From Candidula unifasciata (taxonomy: Eukaryota; Mollusca; Gastropoda; Stylommatophora; Geomitridae): a stretch of DNA of 64,000 bases. Below the pieces are notes generated by a model, which was not told the DNA's origin, did no database searches, and worked only from the letters and a program-made list of their open reading frames with translations. Shown piece after piece: positions 1-10,268 of this stretch. Each line of letters begins with the position of its first letter. Within the stretch, counting starts at the first letter, position 1. A program made the position numbers and the translations under genes. The DNA is taken from the NCBI GenBank assembly GCA_905116865.2, contig CAJHNH020006935.1, positions 168,390 to 232,389 of the forward strand, in the 5' to 3' direction.

Positions 1-539
1 TCGATTATACGGTTGAAAGTTGCTGGCTGCACAAGATTCGAGAGGTGAACATGCAGTGTTTACTCCGGACGCTAGTTGAATGTGTTGTCGTGGGCTGATG
101 TCGTGTTTCTGGTATGCGCAACTCGGCAGAGATTCCTGTTTGCTCTCCCTTTGGTGTGGATTCGACCCTGCTTCGCTCCCGCTGTAGCTACCAGATGCGT
201 AGATGCCACCAAACCCTATAGTGCTGTTGTAATTCTGCACGTTTTGCTGACCCCCAAAGCCAGGATCAGAAGCTGTTAGATACGACATAGGATGCTGATA
301 TAGAAAATTATTAGGGCTGTAACTGGTATCGCATCCGACTGAGTTGTCCATGGAAAGAAAGTGCACGTTGTCAGCTGCCATGTTACTGGGACAACCCTCA
401 GCCCCCATGTTGTCGTTGTTTCGACGCCGCCCATGATTGTTGTTGAAGTACATGCAGGGGGCTATATGGTCATTGCTGTCTGGAGATATCATCTCCATGG
501 AACTATTTCTGGTCGAATGATCGGTGGATGAAAGCAACG
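1..539 (-). CDS. Exon of an unidentified host gene, runs off the left edge
   Basis: Reading the minus strand, one frame is open for 180 codons from position 540 to the window edge, with no stop. It could be missed by a scan requiring an internal stop. The first in-frame ATG is at 498-496 (MEMISPDSN...). The frame closes just upstream with TAA. A pyrimidine-rich tract ending in CACAG immediately precedes position 539, so this may be an internal or first coding exon behind a 3' splice site. The protein is rich in Asn, Ser, Gly, Gln and Met without simple-repeat bias and shows no recognisable domain. Such composition is common in the disordered N-terminal part of developmental transcription factors (homeobox, forkhead, GATA types), but no DNA-binding domain is inside the window. 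The rest of the gene lies to the left. Confidence 0.7.
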
Positions 540-754
540 CTGTGGATTACATGCATAAAAAGTAAAGAAATTAATAAAGTGGTAGTAGTCGCTGAAGCAG
601 CAGAAGCAGCAGTATTACTGGTGATGGTGGTGGTGGTGGTAGTAGTAGTAGTAGTTGAGGGAATCACTATGGTGTACCGGATAGAAGCTCGAATGCAGAT
701 CGGAAGGTCGTGGTTTCATATCTGAACGGAGCTGGACTTTTGAAAAGTCCCTCC
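540..754. other. Intronic or 5' flank with a short GGT/AGT repeat
   Basis: No coding signal. Positions about 618-656 are a short imperfect GGT/AGT microsatellite. The sequence next to 540 is the candidate splice-acceptor tract of the minus-strand exon. Confidence 0.4.
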
Positions 755-985
755 GGTGGATAGTCTTATAGAGCTACCTTTATCGGCACTCAGTGGGTGA
801 TGTGATCAACAAAAAGCAGCCGCCTTTACTTCCTAGGACTTTACCTGGGTAAAGGCTGGGTCGACCTGTGAGCCAAGGTCATTTTTGAAGAAAAAACAAA
901 ACAAGGTCTGTTTGGATTCGAATCCACGACTTTCGAAACCGGAGGCTAGCGTCTGACCGCTACATTACGGTCGCTCCCTTTTGGA
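755..985 (-). repeat. tRNA-derived SINE (family C)
   Basis: On the minus strand the head (about 985-905) resembles a tRNA. It has an A-box-like TAGCGGTCAGACGC and a perfect B box, GGATTCGAATCC, at 914-925. The body carries the words 'GGTCGACCCAGCC' and 'CACTGAGTGCCGATAAAGG' shared with copies at 9541, 11315, 13455 and 15585. This is the best-preserved Pol III promoter of the family here. Confidence 0.75.
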
Positions 986-1790
986 ACAATAAAGATGTGG
1001 GGGGTTTTTTTTTTTTTTTTTTAATTAAAGCTACATGTCTTAGAACATTTAACATCTGTTTCACAAGAAAACTACGTGTTTTAGAGCAATTTTCAATTTT
1101 TTTAAACATGAAAACTACATGTTTTAGAGCAACTAAAATTCCATGTTTTAGAACAATTAAGGTTTTTTTCCTTTCAACAGAAACAAATTGTATTTTAGTG
1201 CTATCGATACTATTAGATCCATAAAAACTCCACCGATCCTGGAGATGCAGAAAATAACTGCAATGCAGACATTGTCCTCTAGAAGAGACGCTAAAACTAG
1301 GATCCAGATGGAGAAGTTTAATGGTATGCTATCACTCTCAATGACATGGGATTGCAGTTTGGAGCTGCAAGAAATGAACATTTCACTAAGAGGACAAGAC
1401 GTTTCATTAACCAACACACAACAGGTGTCATTAGTCGTTTTACACTTGTGGAGCTTTTGAGGAGGAGATCGGAGCACCTATGGATCTGACTGGAGTGCCG
1501 TGATGATAATCCTTTCTAACCACTAATCAATAATCACTAATCACTCTCAATGAAAGCAAGATTAGATGATCTGACTTTAGGGCGTCTCAAACGTAGAGGT
1601 AGTAAAATTCGACTAATTAAGAGTTATTTTATGTTATGTTATGTTATCACAATCGACGTCTTTGCACATTGGGCATCCCCATGCGTGCTCAGTCCTCCGA
1701 TGCAGCAGCTTCCTTATAGGTCAGGGTGCATCTATTTGAAAGGCGAGTAATCTGTGTGTCGTTCAACCCCAACAGGACTGTACAACGAGC
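986..1790. other. AT-rich stretch with short dispersed repeats, no gene seen
   Basis: Positions 1025-1175 hold several copies of a word close to 'AAAACTACATGTTTTAGAGCA'. The same word recurs at about 3080-3160 and 3600-3760. Overlapping open frames on both strands at 1157-1477 show no family resemblance. Nothing else is supported. Confidence 0.4.
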
Positions 1791-1794
1791 GACC

Positions 1795-1935
1795 AACACC
1801 AGGTGACACAAAGTGCCACCATTCGGATGTGGATCACCGAATCAAAAGTCACAGAAACCCCGTTCACCCGTTATGCTATATTAGGACCCCAGACAAACGC
1901 TGGATTTGGGCTTTAAAATGACGAAAAATTGCGTC
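1795..1935 (+). repeat. Dispersed repeat R3, copy 1
   Basis: About 140 bp beginning 'GGTGACACAAAGTGCCACCA' and ending near 'CGAAAAATTGCGTCCCA'. Two further copies lie at 18408-18545 and 18640-18785, with substitutions throughout. No Pol III box or coding potential was found. It may be a SINE body or a MITE fragment. Confidence 0.7.
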
Positions 1936-1944
1936 CCATATTTG

Positions 1945-2118
1945 GACCGGAAGCATAAAATTGAGAGGCTAGGAACCAACAGTCTGCATACAAATGAGCC
2001 AGATCTGCTAAGCCAATGTGCATGCAAAAACCCAAGTTCTGAAACATGACTAAAGTCCACAAGTGGACGAACAGTCAGAACTTTCCCAGTAGTTTACAGC
2101 CGGTGAGCGCGAAAAAGT
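1945..2118 (+). repeat. SINE-B, 3' part
   Basis: This matches the 3' half of the roughly 285-bp SINE-B family, whose full copies lie at 3970 and 6700. Shared words are 'GGAACCAACAGTCTGCATAC', 'GTCCACAAGTGGACGAACA' and the terminal 'TACAGCCGGTGAGCGCGAA'. Confidence 0.75.
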
Positions 2119-2189
2119 CCTACATTTGAAAAGTTAATGTTGCATCCTTGTTTGTGATGTTTTCTCCGTGCAGCTTCTGAGTCCCAATT

Positions 2190-2335
2190 TGAACGAACGA
2201 ACGAACGCACAAACTTTATTTGCAAAGGGTTAAGAATGGGCACTCAGGCCCGTCTAACATTCTGCCCTTCGAGGTCTCCCTCTATTCTTACATCATTTCA
2301 TTGATGCATCAAGTAATATTAAACATTAGCAATCG
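2190..2335 (-). repeat. 3' tail of a non-LTR retroelement
   Basis: Read on the minus strand this is a 3' end: a short unique body, then AATAAA within 'GCAAATAAAGTTTGTGCG', then a (GTTC)n tail. A tail made of a short tandem word after a polyadenylation-like signal is typical of LINE or SINE 3' ends that use a microsatellite tail. Confidence 0.6.
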
Positions 2336-2343
2336 CAGCCAAC

Positions 2344-2672
2344 TTGACCATACGAGATCGAGTGAATAATGAAACTATCAGGCAAATTGTAAGAACGACA
2401 CCTTGTACTAGATTCATCGAGAAACAGCAGATCAAGTGGTTTGGCCATCTCGTTAGAATGCAGCAAGATCAAATACCATCACAAGCACTACATCTCAGAA
2501 GATCAACTACAAGAGCAAGAGGATGGCAGTGGAAAAAAATAGATCGACAACATTAAAGACACTCTACCCCTTCACGGCATGGAATTAGCCAGTGGCAGCA
2601 AATGTTCACTGGATCGCAAATTATTCCTCCCCACGCCGCTTAACGGCAGAAGTGGTTTATGATGATGATGAG
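2344..2672 (+). pseudogene. LINE reverse transcriptase, C-terminal remnant
   Basis: The frame from 2344 contains the wording found at the extreme C-terminus of many animal non-LTR retrotransposon polyproteins: 'TIRDRVNNETIR' followed by 'KQQIKWFGHLVRM'. A shift near 2530 moves to another frame, which continues with 'NIKDTLPLHGMELA' and ends by about 2660 in a GATGATGATGA tail. Only the last 110 residues or so remain, as expected from 5' truncation during target-primed reverse transcription. The reverse transcriptase core and endonuclease are absent. Family assignment beyond 'LINE' is not possible here. Confidence 0.75.
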
Positions 2673-2837
2673 CAATCGCATTAAAATATTCAATACAAGC
2701 ACTGGAATGTGCACATTTCTAACTACAGTAAACCGTAGTTGTAACAAATCTAGGGAAAATATTGAAGGGGAGAACAGGTCGTCTGTCTCCCTAAAAGTCA
2801 TGCTACAAACGGAAATTAATTAATCAGGGGTTTGCTA

Positions 2838-3058
2838 ATGTCAGATGACAGAGAAGTACAAACTGTATACACAAGGGAGCTGAATGGTTGTAGACCACGA
2901 GGCAGACCTAGAAGACGATGGAGAGATAATGTCCAGACAGACCTGCAAACACTTGGTGTCACCAACTGGAAAGAGAAGGCCAACAAGAGAGATAAATGAA
3001 TGTGGGTGATATCTGCAGCAATGAACCTCAAGGGCTCGGAATGCTGAAGTAGAAGAAG
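2838..3058 (+). pseudogene. Second LINE C-terminal remnant
   Basis: The plus-strand frame reads 'GCRPRGRPRRRWRDNVQTDL', then 'LGVTNWKEKANKRDK' and, after a stop, 'AAMNLKG'. The RPRGRP-rrRW-D-lg-t-W-A-RD pattern is the C-terminal signature of many LINE polyproteins and differs from the copy at 2344. It is followed by a short AGAAGAAG tail. A diverged copy lies at 51805-51965. Confidence 0.7.
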
Positions 3059-3174
3059 TATCCTGTCTCCTTTGTTAATGAAAATTACGTGTCTGAGTGC
3101 TATTGATAAGTTTTTTTTTTTTTTTTTAATAATAAAAACTGCGTTTCAGACATGCTGAGATGTTTTATTTTATT

Positions 3175-3440
3175 TTGTTCTTCTTCTTATCGTTGACTGG
3201 ATGTAAGTTCCGGCGGAGAGTTTGGTTGTTCGTCCACTTCTGGACGGTTATCTTGTTCCAGAACCTGATTGTTGCTTACACATCCGTTTTATCAATCTCA
3301 CATATTAATATGCAGACTGGTGGGTTTTTTTCCGCTTAGACAGATACACTCCGACTTCAAAGGAAGCCAACGGTTAGTCGACTCTTAGGACATGCTAGTT
3401 GAAGAGGCAGGGGGTCTATTCTTGTCTTCCCCATAGTGGA
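3175..3440 (-). repeat. SINE-B copy
   Basis: A near full-length minus-strand copy, with the TTCTTCTTAT tail at its left end. The core words 'GTCCACTTCTGGAC' and 'CAGATACACTCCGACTTC' are shared with the other SINE-B copies. The head abuts a poly-T at 3442-3457. Confidence 0.75.
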
Positions 3441-3965
3441 GCTTTTTTTTTTTTTTTTAATGAGTTACATTATATTTTATAGCAATTTACGAGTATATTG
3501 AAAACAAAATAAGAAAAGACAGTTTTTAAAAAACTTAACAAATGTTTTCGAGTAAAAATGACTCAAAACAAGAAAATATAATCATAGGATTAAAAAAAAA
3601 AAAAATACAATGAAAACTACATGGATATACAATTTTTTAATAATGAAAACTACGTGTTTTAGACTAAATGCAATATTTAATTATCATTTTTTTTTAAATA
3701 TTATTATTACTGGGTTTAAAGATGTAAACTATGTTTTAGAATTATTGCGAGTTTTTTTTGTTTTTGTTTTTTAACAAATGTTCTCGAATAACCCAAAAAA
3801 AAAAAAAAAATAACTGTTTTCGATTTTCGAATTATTGTGGGTTTATTTATTTATTTATTTTTAACTTATTCAACTTATGTTTTTGAATTTAAAACAAAAG
3901 ATAACAACTGTTATATTTTATTTATTTTTCAATAATTATTAAAGTATAATTTTCTCTGAATATTA
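3441..3965. other. AT-rich stretch, no gene
   Basis: Homopolymer runs of A and T, a TTTA tetranucleotide run near 3842-3862, and further copies of the 'GAAAACTACgTGTTTTAGA' word also seen at 1025-1175. Nothing coding was seen. Confidence 0.4.
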
Positions 3966-3969
3966 ATAT

Positions 3970-4255
3970 TATGGGCTTCCCGTGTGGGTTTCGGGGTCCT
4001 GTTATAGGGAAAACAAGAATAGACCCACTACCTACCCAAAAGCATGTCGTAAGAGTCGACTAATTGGAAGCTTCCTTCAAATTTTGAGTGCATCTGCCTG
4101 AGAGGAAAGGAACCAACAGTCTGCGTACAAATTAGTCAGATCTGTCAAACGGATGCACACGTGACACTTAAGTTTTGGAACAGGACTGCAGTTCAGTAGT
4201 GGAGGAACAACCAGAACTTCCGCTAGAGCTTAAAGCTGGTGAACGCGAAAAAGAA
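3970..4255 (+). repeat. SINE-B, full-length copy
   Basis: About 285 bp from 'CCCGTGTGGGTTTCGGGGTCC' to 'AGCTGGTGAACGCGAAAAAGAA'. The head has a weak B-box-like word (GGGTTTCGGGGTCC), but a convincing tRNA fold is not visible, so Pol III origin is only inferred. At least twelve full or partial copies occur in the window on both strands. Most full copies end in an AAG/GAA tail, a plausible seed for some of the local (TTC)n/(GAA)n arrays. Confidence 0.8.
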
Positions 4256-4614
4256 TATTATGGGCTTTCGAATTATTTTCCTTTTTAAAATGAAAATAAC
4301 TTTTTTTGTTTTTTTTACAGTAATAATTAGTTTGTCTTCTAATGAAAACAAGATGCTTTGGTGCTATTTAAGATAGTAAATTCGAGAATTTTAGTTTTAT
4401 CCGAAATGAATTTTATTTGTTGTGAAAATGTGTTCTCTTTGGTCAAATAGGTTTCTTTTTTTTTTTTTTTTTTTTTGACACATAATCGTCACTATCATTA
4501 CCATCATCATCATCATTATCATCACAATCATCATTTTTCATAAAATCTCAGATTAAAAGAAGAAAGGACGGAAGGAAAGACGGAAGGAAGAAAAACAACA
4601 AGAGCTATCAGCAA

Positions 4615-4834
<220 letters not shown>

Positions 4835-4850
<16 letters not shown>

Positions 4851-5250
4851 CCTATCACCACCTAGAAAACATTGAAACGTGTGCCTCAGACCCGACCCCC
4901 CCCCCCCTCACCTACCACACACGCACACAAACACACACAACGATTTCCCTGGGTAGGAAAAGGGCGTGGAGGGATGGGGAGGCTGTTTAATTGTGCATAA
5001 TAATAATAAACATTTCATCATTATTATTGTTATTATTGTTAATGTTATTTTTATTATTATTATTACGTGTCACCACCTAAAAAAAACATTGAAGAGTGTG
5101 CCTCAACCCCCCCCCCCCCCACACACACATAAACACACACATCAATTTCCCTGGGTCGGAAAAGGTGATGGGGAGGCTATTCAAGTGTGCGTAGTAATAA
5201 TAAACATGTTATCATTATTATTGTTATTATTATTATTTTGATTATTTGTA
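4835..5250. repeat. Tandem duplication of a mixed simple-repeat unit
   Basis: Two direct copies (about 4850-5030 and 5068-5240) share the order ATT tract, 'CACCACCTA', poly-C, CACA-rich tract, 'ATTTCCCTGGGT', 'GGGGAGGCT' and 'AATAATAAACAT'. They are separated by more (ATT)n. Confidence 0.75.
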
Positions 5251-5726
5251 AATGCTGAATGTCAAATAATATGAAATGTTTAAACAAATGCTGCAAAAGA
5301 GACCAGTCTACACAAAGATGGAGACCGGCCTGGTCTATATCTGGTGGGAAGGGGGGGCGAGTACCAGCAGTATATAAAAAATAGTATTTGGTTTAGCAGT
5401 TGTAGCAGCAGCGGTAACTACTGCAGTAGCCGTAGCAGCAGCAGCAGCAACTGTAGTAGTAGTGGTAGCATCAGCAGCAGCAACAGCAGTAGAAGTATAA
5501 AACAATAGAATAGTAATAGTGGCGGCAGCAGGAAAAGAATAAGGAATCATTATTACTGTTATAATCATTTCCCAAATAAAACTGAAATCTGCTTTTATAA
5601 TTCCGCCCCCCCCCCCCCCCCCATTTTTTTTTTTTTTCCCATCCCCCCCTTTTCCCCCTGACATAATAAAATAGAGGAAATATACCTAACGCCCCCCCCC
5701 TTTTCCCACCCACACCCCCACACACA

Positions 5727-5767
<41 letters not shown>

Positions 5768-6395
5768 CAATACGAGGAAATTTAACTACTCCAGTTGTAT
5801 GAAAGCTTCGACGTGCAGTAACGGTGATTTGTCCACTATCTAACCACTATTGTAATTATTATCACATGCACTTACCTACAATTTCAACCTCGGTTTCTGA
5901 GAATAGATATCCTTTCACTGCCAGAGAATATTTCACACATTTACGACTCCCAGAGACGATCCGTGAACAGAGAAAAACATAAATGCCGTATTGAACACGC
6001 TTAGCACTTCTCCGATATGTGAAAATACTCCAGGTTTAAGCCAGCTGAGGTAGATTAAAACGTAGATTTAAAAGCGCTAATAGTTGATTCAGTCCAGGTA
6101 TGTTTATTGACAGTGTCACAACGCGTGTTGTTACGTGACAAAGTGGACGGGCGTACTGCTGCTAAGCGCCGCCCACAGGAGGGTTTTCATTGGTCGCCGA
6201 TGGGCGGCGATGTGAAAACACGTGCGGCGATGGAAATACTATTGTGGGCGGAGCTTCGGGCACATGCTGTTTATGCGAAGTTGTTGATATGAAAACCAGT
6301 TTTATTATTAAGTTATTATTCAGGCATGTTTGAATTTTTGTGTGTGTATAATACCAGGATATGTTGAGTGATGGTGATCAAGGATTACTTGTTCC
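5251..6395. other. Low-complexity and unique sequence, possible GC-rich promoter-like patch
   Basis: Contains imperfect GCA/AGT tracts (5395-5500), poly-C/T tracts (5600-5700) and (CA)n at 5728-5766. Positions 6110-6270 are locally GC- and CpG-rich with GGGCGG-type words and an ATTGG (CCAAT on the other strand). This is compatible with a promoter, but no linked exon was found. No gene is supported. Confidence 0.35.
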
Positions 6396-6397
6396 GA

Positions 6398-6506
6398 CAT
6401 CTTCTTCTTCTTCTGTTCTTCTTCTTCTTCTTCTTCTTCTTCTTCTTCTTCTTCTTCTTCTTCTTCTTCTTCTTCTTCTTCTTCTTCTTCTTCTTCTTCT
6501 TCTTCT

Positions 6507-6541
<35 letters not shown>

Positions 6542-6545
6542 TGTT
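6398..6545. repeat. (CTT)n microsatellite
   Basis: About 145 bp of near-perfect CTT/TTC repeat. The poly-Leu and poly-Phe frames are repeat artefacts. Confidence 0.95.
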
Positions 6546-6699
6546 CGTCTTCTGTCAAAAACTAAGAATCCACAATGCGTTTGTTTGTCTTTCCAAACAT
6601 AATGTTCTTGCTGTCTTCTTTTACAGACAGATGTTATATTAGCCTTTAGCTTTTAAATGATTCGTTCTGTTTTATTGTAACTTTATTGAACTTTAATAT

Positions 6700-6988
6700 C
6701 TCTATGTGAGTTTCAGGGCCCCATTATGGTGGGGGGGGGCAAAAGAACAGACCCACTGCTTCCCCAACAAGCATGTCGTAAGAGTCGACTAATTGGGAGC
6801 TTCCTTCGGAGTTGGAGTGCATCTGCCTGAGAGGCAAGGCACCAACAGTGTGCATACAAATAGTCAGATCTTTGAAACAGGTGTGCACGCAACACTCGGG
6901 TTTTGTACCAAGTCTAAAGTCCAGAGGTGGCTGAACAACCAGAACTTTCCACCGGAGTTTACAGCCGGTGAACGCGAAGAAGAAGAAG
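6700..6988 (+). repeat. SINE-B, full-length copy
   Basis: Runs from 'GAGTTTCAGGGCCCC' through 'GTCGTAAGAGTCGACTAATT' to 'ACAGCCGGTGAACGCGAAG' and an AAGAAGAAG tail. It is one of the two best copies for building the family consensus. Confidence 0.85.
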
Positions 6989-7700
6989 TTGTCACGGCTA
7001 ATTTCACCTGTGTGTTCCGAGGTAACGTTTTGTTGGATGGGGGGGGGGGGGGTAAATAATACCTGCGTCCCCGCCCTCCATTTCTAACGAGCTTGTCGGA
7101 AAAGGCTGCTTAATTATTGGTTTGCTTAAATCAGTGGTGTTCTTCTGCGTTCATGAGAAGATGTAATTGCGTTGTGCCCGTTTACAACATGGCTGCGATA
7201 TTTGCACCTTTCGGCCGGTACACCAACATTTACGCAGGCATTTGTTGACCTGGTTAGCCTTCACGAAAACTGTATTTCTAGTATCGGACCAGTTGTGTCG
7301 GCGCTTCTCACTGCTGCCTTATACATCGATGCGTGTGCATGCTATTGTCTTTGTTGAGATTGTAGTCTGTGTCAGATTTTTCACAACGGACAGTGGTGGA
7401 CATTCTGTGTGGTTTTCCGTTGGCACAGGAACGAAGCCACTATAAAGTGACCCGTTTGCTATGAAGTTTGACCTGTGATTACCTGATAAGACGCCAAGAA
7501 GAAGATGGCAAGGAAGCAGTGAGGAAAAGGCTAGAGATGCTGATGGACGGAATAAAGGGTGGGGAGGAGGTGATTAAGGATGATCTGAATCAAGTGTTCT
7601 TGCATACAATAAACTGTTTACTATCTGTTCTCTTTGTCTCCAAATGGTTATCTTATCCTTACACGTTCTTGTTGTCAGATCATGTCACAGTCCCATTCGC
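6989..7700. other. Unique sequence, no gene identified
   Basis: Several unrelated open frames overlap (7167-7445, 7172-7357, 7468-7989), and the longest runs into the SINE-B copy that follows. The segment 7490-7600 encodes a charged stretch (EEDGKEAVRKRLEMLM) that could be a remnant exon or LINE fragment. No family is recognised. Confidence 0.3.
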
Positions 7701-7707
7701 GTATCGT

Positions 7708-7975
7708 ACTCTTCTTCTCCCGTTGACCAGTTGTAAACTCCGGCAGAAAGTTCTGGTTTTTCATCGACCTCTGAACTTTAGACTTGTTCCAGAACACGCG
7801 TGTTTCGTGCACATCCGTTTTACAGATTTGACTTACTTGTATGCAGATTGTAGGGTCCTTGTCTCTCGGGCAGATGCACTCCGATTTCAACGGAAGTCCC
7901 CTCAATTAGTCTACTTTTACGACATGCTTGTTGGGGAAGCAGTGGGACTGATCTTTAGTTCCCCGTACAATGGTC
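7708..7975 (-). repeat. SINE-B copy
   Basis: Minus-strand copy with TTCTTCTCCC at the left and 'CTCGGGCAGATGCACTCCGA' and 'CATGCTTGTTGGGGAAGCAG' inside. The open frames crossing it on either strand are therefore spurious. Confidence 0.85.
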
Positions 7976-8129
7976 AGTTCTCTATGTAAGTTAGTGCGAA
8001 CGGCAACGACATGAATGGGAGCCCACATGACATCTCGTGCTCGACGAGTTGTGGTGACACTCGTGACTTGTACCCGTCCCAACCCCCATATACAACTAAC
8101 TACACCACTCCACAATATTGCTCAGTAAT

Positions 8130-8412
8130 ATTCTTCTCCTTTCCTGGCGTTTAACGGCTCTAAACTCTAACAAAAAGTTCTGGTTGTTCGTCCATCTCTG
8201 GACTTTAGTCTTGTTCCAGAACTTGGGTTTTGTATGCACATTCGTTTCACAGATCTGTCTTATTTGTATGCAGGTTGTTGGTTCTTCGCTGCTCAGGCAG
8301 CTGTACTTTGATATCGAATGGAACGCTTCCAGTTTGTCGACTTTTACGTTATGTTATGGCGGCAGTGGATATATTATACCCCCCTCCCCCCACAAATGGA
8401 GTCCCAGAATCC
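8130..8412 (-). repeat. SINE-B copy
   Basis: Minus-strand copy, diverged, ending at the right with the head word 'CCCAGAATCCACACGGGA'. About 100 bp separate this head from the long (ACT)n field. Confidence 0.8.
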
Positions 8413-8514
8413 ACACGGGATCTCACTTATATAAGAAACATTTAAGAAGTAAAAACTATTTACCATCTTCGTCACACACACAAAACTGTTCCTCATCCTA
8501 TTCCTCATCTTGTT

Positions 8515-8616
8515 CTTCTTTTACTACTACCACCACCACCACCAATAATACTACTACTACTACAACTACTACTACTACTGTTACAACTGTTACTACTACT
8601 ACTACTACTACTACTT

Positions 8617-8661
<45 letters not shown>

Positions 8662-8724
8662 ATACTTTTACTACTACTACTACTACTGTTACAACTGTTA
8701 CTACTACTACTACTACTACTACTT

Positions 8725-8796
<72 letters not shown>

Positions 8797-8797
8797 T

Positions 8798-8859
<62 letters not shown>

Positions 8860-8866
8860 ATACTTT

Positions 8867-8937
<71 letters not shown>

Positions 8938-9145
8938 TTACTACTCCTACTACTACTCCCACTACTACTAATACTACGACTACTACTACTACTACTAAAC
9001 ATGCTGCTACTACTTTTACTATTACAACTAAAACTACTGCTATTACAACCACTACTAACTACTACTTTTACTGCTGCTGCTACTACTACAGCTGTTGCTG
9101 CTGCTGCTACTACTACTACTACAACTAAGACTGCTGTTATTACAT

Positions 9146-9193
<48 letters not shown>

Positions 9194-9251
9194 TTACTGC
9201 TACTACTACTACTACTACCACCACCATTGATACTGCTACTGCCACTACTAT

Positions 9252-9285
<34 letters not shown>

Positions 9286-9540
9286 ACTACTACTACTGCT
9301 GCTGCTACTACTACTACTACTACTGCTGCTGTTGCTACTACTACTACTGCTACTACTACACCTGCTACTACTAGTATAACTACAACTACTGCTATTACTA
9401 CTACTGCTGCTTCTGATGCTAGTACTACTGCTATTACTACTACTACTGCCACTGATGCTAGTACTACTGCTGCTGCTTGTACTACTGCTGCTGTTACTAC
9501 TACTATAACTACAACTACTGTTATTATTACTACTACTACT
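8515..9540. repeat. (ACT)n compound microsatellite of about 1 kb
   Basis: About 1 kb of ACT triplets interrupted by GTT, TTT, ATT, GCT and CCT units. A block of roughly 120 bp ('GTTACAACTGTT', then ACT units, then 'ACTTCT') is repeated at 8580 and 8688, showing higher-order duplication inside the tract. The poly-Thr, poly-Val and poly-Ser open frames of up to 367 codons are products of the repeat. Confidence 0.95.
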
Positions 9541-9735
9541 ATGCGGCGTCCGTGGCTAAGGCGTTGCGAGTCTGACTCGTAATCCAACGTACCGCGATAG
9601 AAACCCACTGTGGCCTGCGTGGATTTTTATCGTGTTATGGGACGTCTCAGGTCGACCCAGCCTCAAATGGGTACCAGGATGGGCTGTCCTGGGAAAGTAA
9701 AGACGGTAGGCGTCACTGTTTGTGAGTATGACATT
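9541..9735 (+). repeat. tRNA-derived SINE (family C)
   Basis: The head 'GTCCGTGGCTAAGGCGTTGC' is A-box-like, and a degenerate B box lies in 'CGCGATAGAAACCC'. The body includes 'GGTCGACCCAGCCTCAAATG' and 'CCTGGGAAAGTAAAGACGG'. It is the same family as the minus-strand copies at 11315 and 13455. Confidence 0.75.
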
Positions 9736-9837
9736 AGTTTCTATCTTCATCATCACTGTCATCATCATCCAGTATCACTACATGTCGTTGGGTCACCAGT
9801 TTCTGTTCTCTGTCTGATCAGCTCTCTCCACCTTTGG

Positions 9838-10118
9838 ACTTCATGGATGCATGCGATAGACTTCATGGATGCATGCGATAGACTTCATGGATGCATGCGA
9901 TAGACTTGATGGATGCATGCGATAGACTTCATGGATGCATGCGATAGACTTCATGGATGCATGCGATAGACTTCATGGATGCATGCGATAGACTTCATGG
10001 ATGCATGCGATAGACTTCATGGTTGCATGCGATAGACTTCATGGATGCATGCGATAGACTTCATGGTTGCATGCGATAGACTTCATGGTTGCAGGCGATG
10101 GACTTCATGGTTGCATGC
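9838..10118. repeat. 22-bp minisatellite, about 12 copies
   Basis: The unit GACTTCATGGATGCATGCGATA is repeated head to tail. Late units carry GGTTGC or GCAGGC variants, so the array decays toward its right end. There is no spacer between units. The unit contains the palindrome GCATGC. Confidence 0.95.
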
Positions 10119-10134
10119 CTGAGGTCTGTCCAGT

Positions 10135-10268
10135 CATAGAATCAGATCTGTAAAACGGATGCACATGCAACACTCGGGTTCTGGAGCAGGACTGCAGTCC
10201 AAAAGTGGACGAAAAACCAGAACTTTACGCCAGAGTGTACAGCTGATGAACGCGAAGAAGAAGAAGAA
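10135..10268 (+). repeat. SINE-B, 3' part
   Basis: Starts at 'AGAATCAGATCTGTAAAACG' and ends 'GATGAACGCGAAGAAGAAGA'. The 5' half has been replaced by the 22-bp minisatellite. Confidence 0.8.

Noticed and set aside
6110..6270. GC-rich patch with CCAAT-like and GC-box-like words as a gene promoter
   Set aside because: No exon, start or splice signal could be linked to it on either strand, so it is only mentioned as a possibility.
7468..7989. 173-codon plus-strand frame
   Set aside because: Its second half is a minus-strand SINE-B copy, and the first half shows no recognised family.
8505..9608. Long open frames (up to 367 codons) of poly-Val, poly-Ser, poly-Thr or poly-Leu
   Set aside because: They are translations of the (ACT)n tract in every frame; the same holds for poly-residue frames at 4531, 6361, 14345, 16257 and 16619.
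9838..10118. Possible CRISPR-like array of short direct repeats
   Set aside because: The 22-bp units are adjacent with no spacers; the 19-bp units at 21627-21775 likewise. The context is animal DNA, so these are minisatellites.
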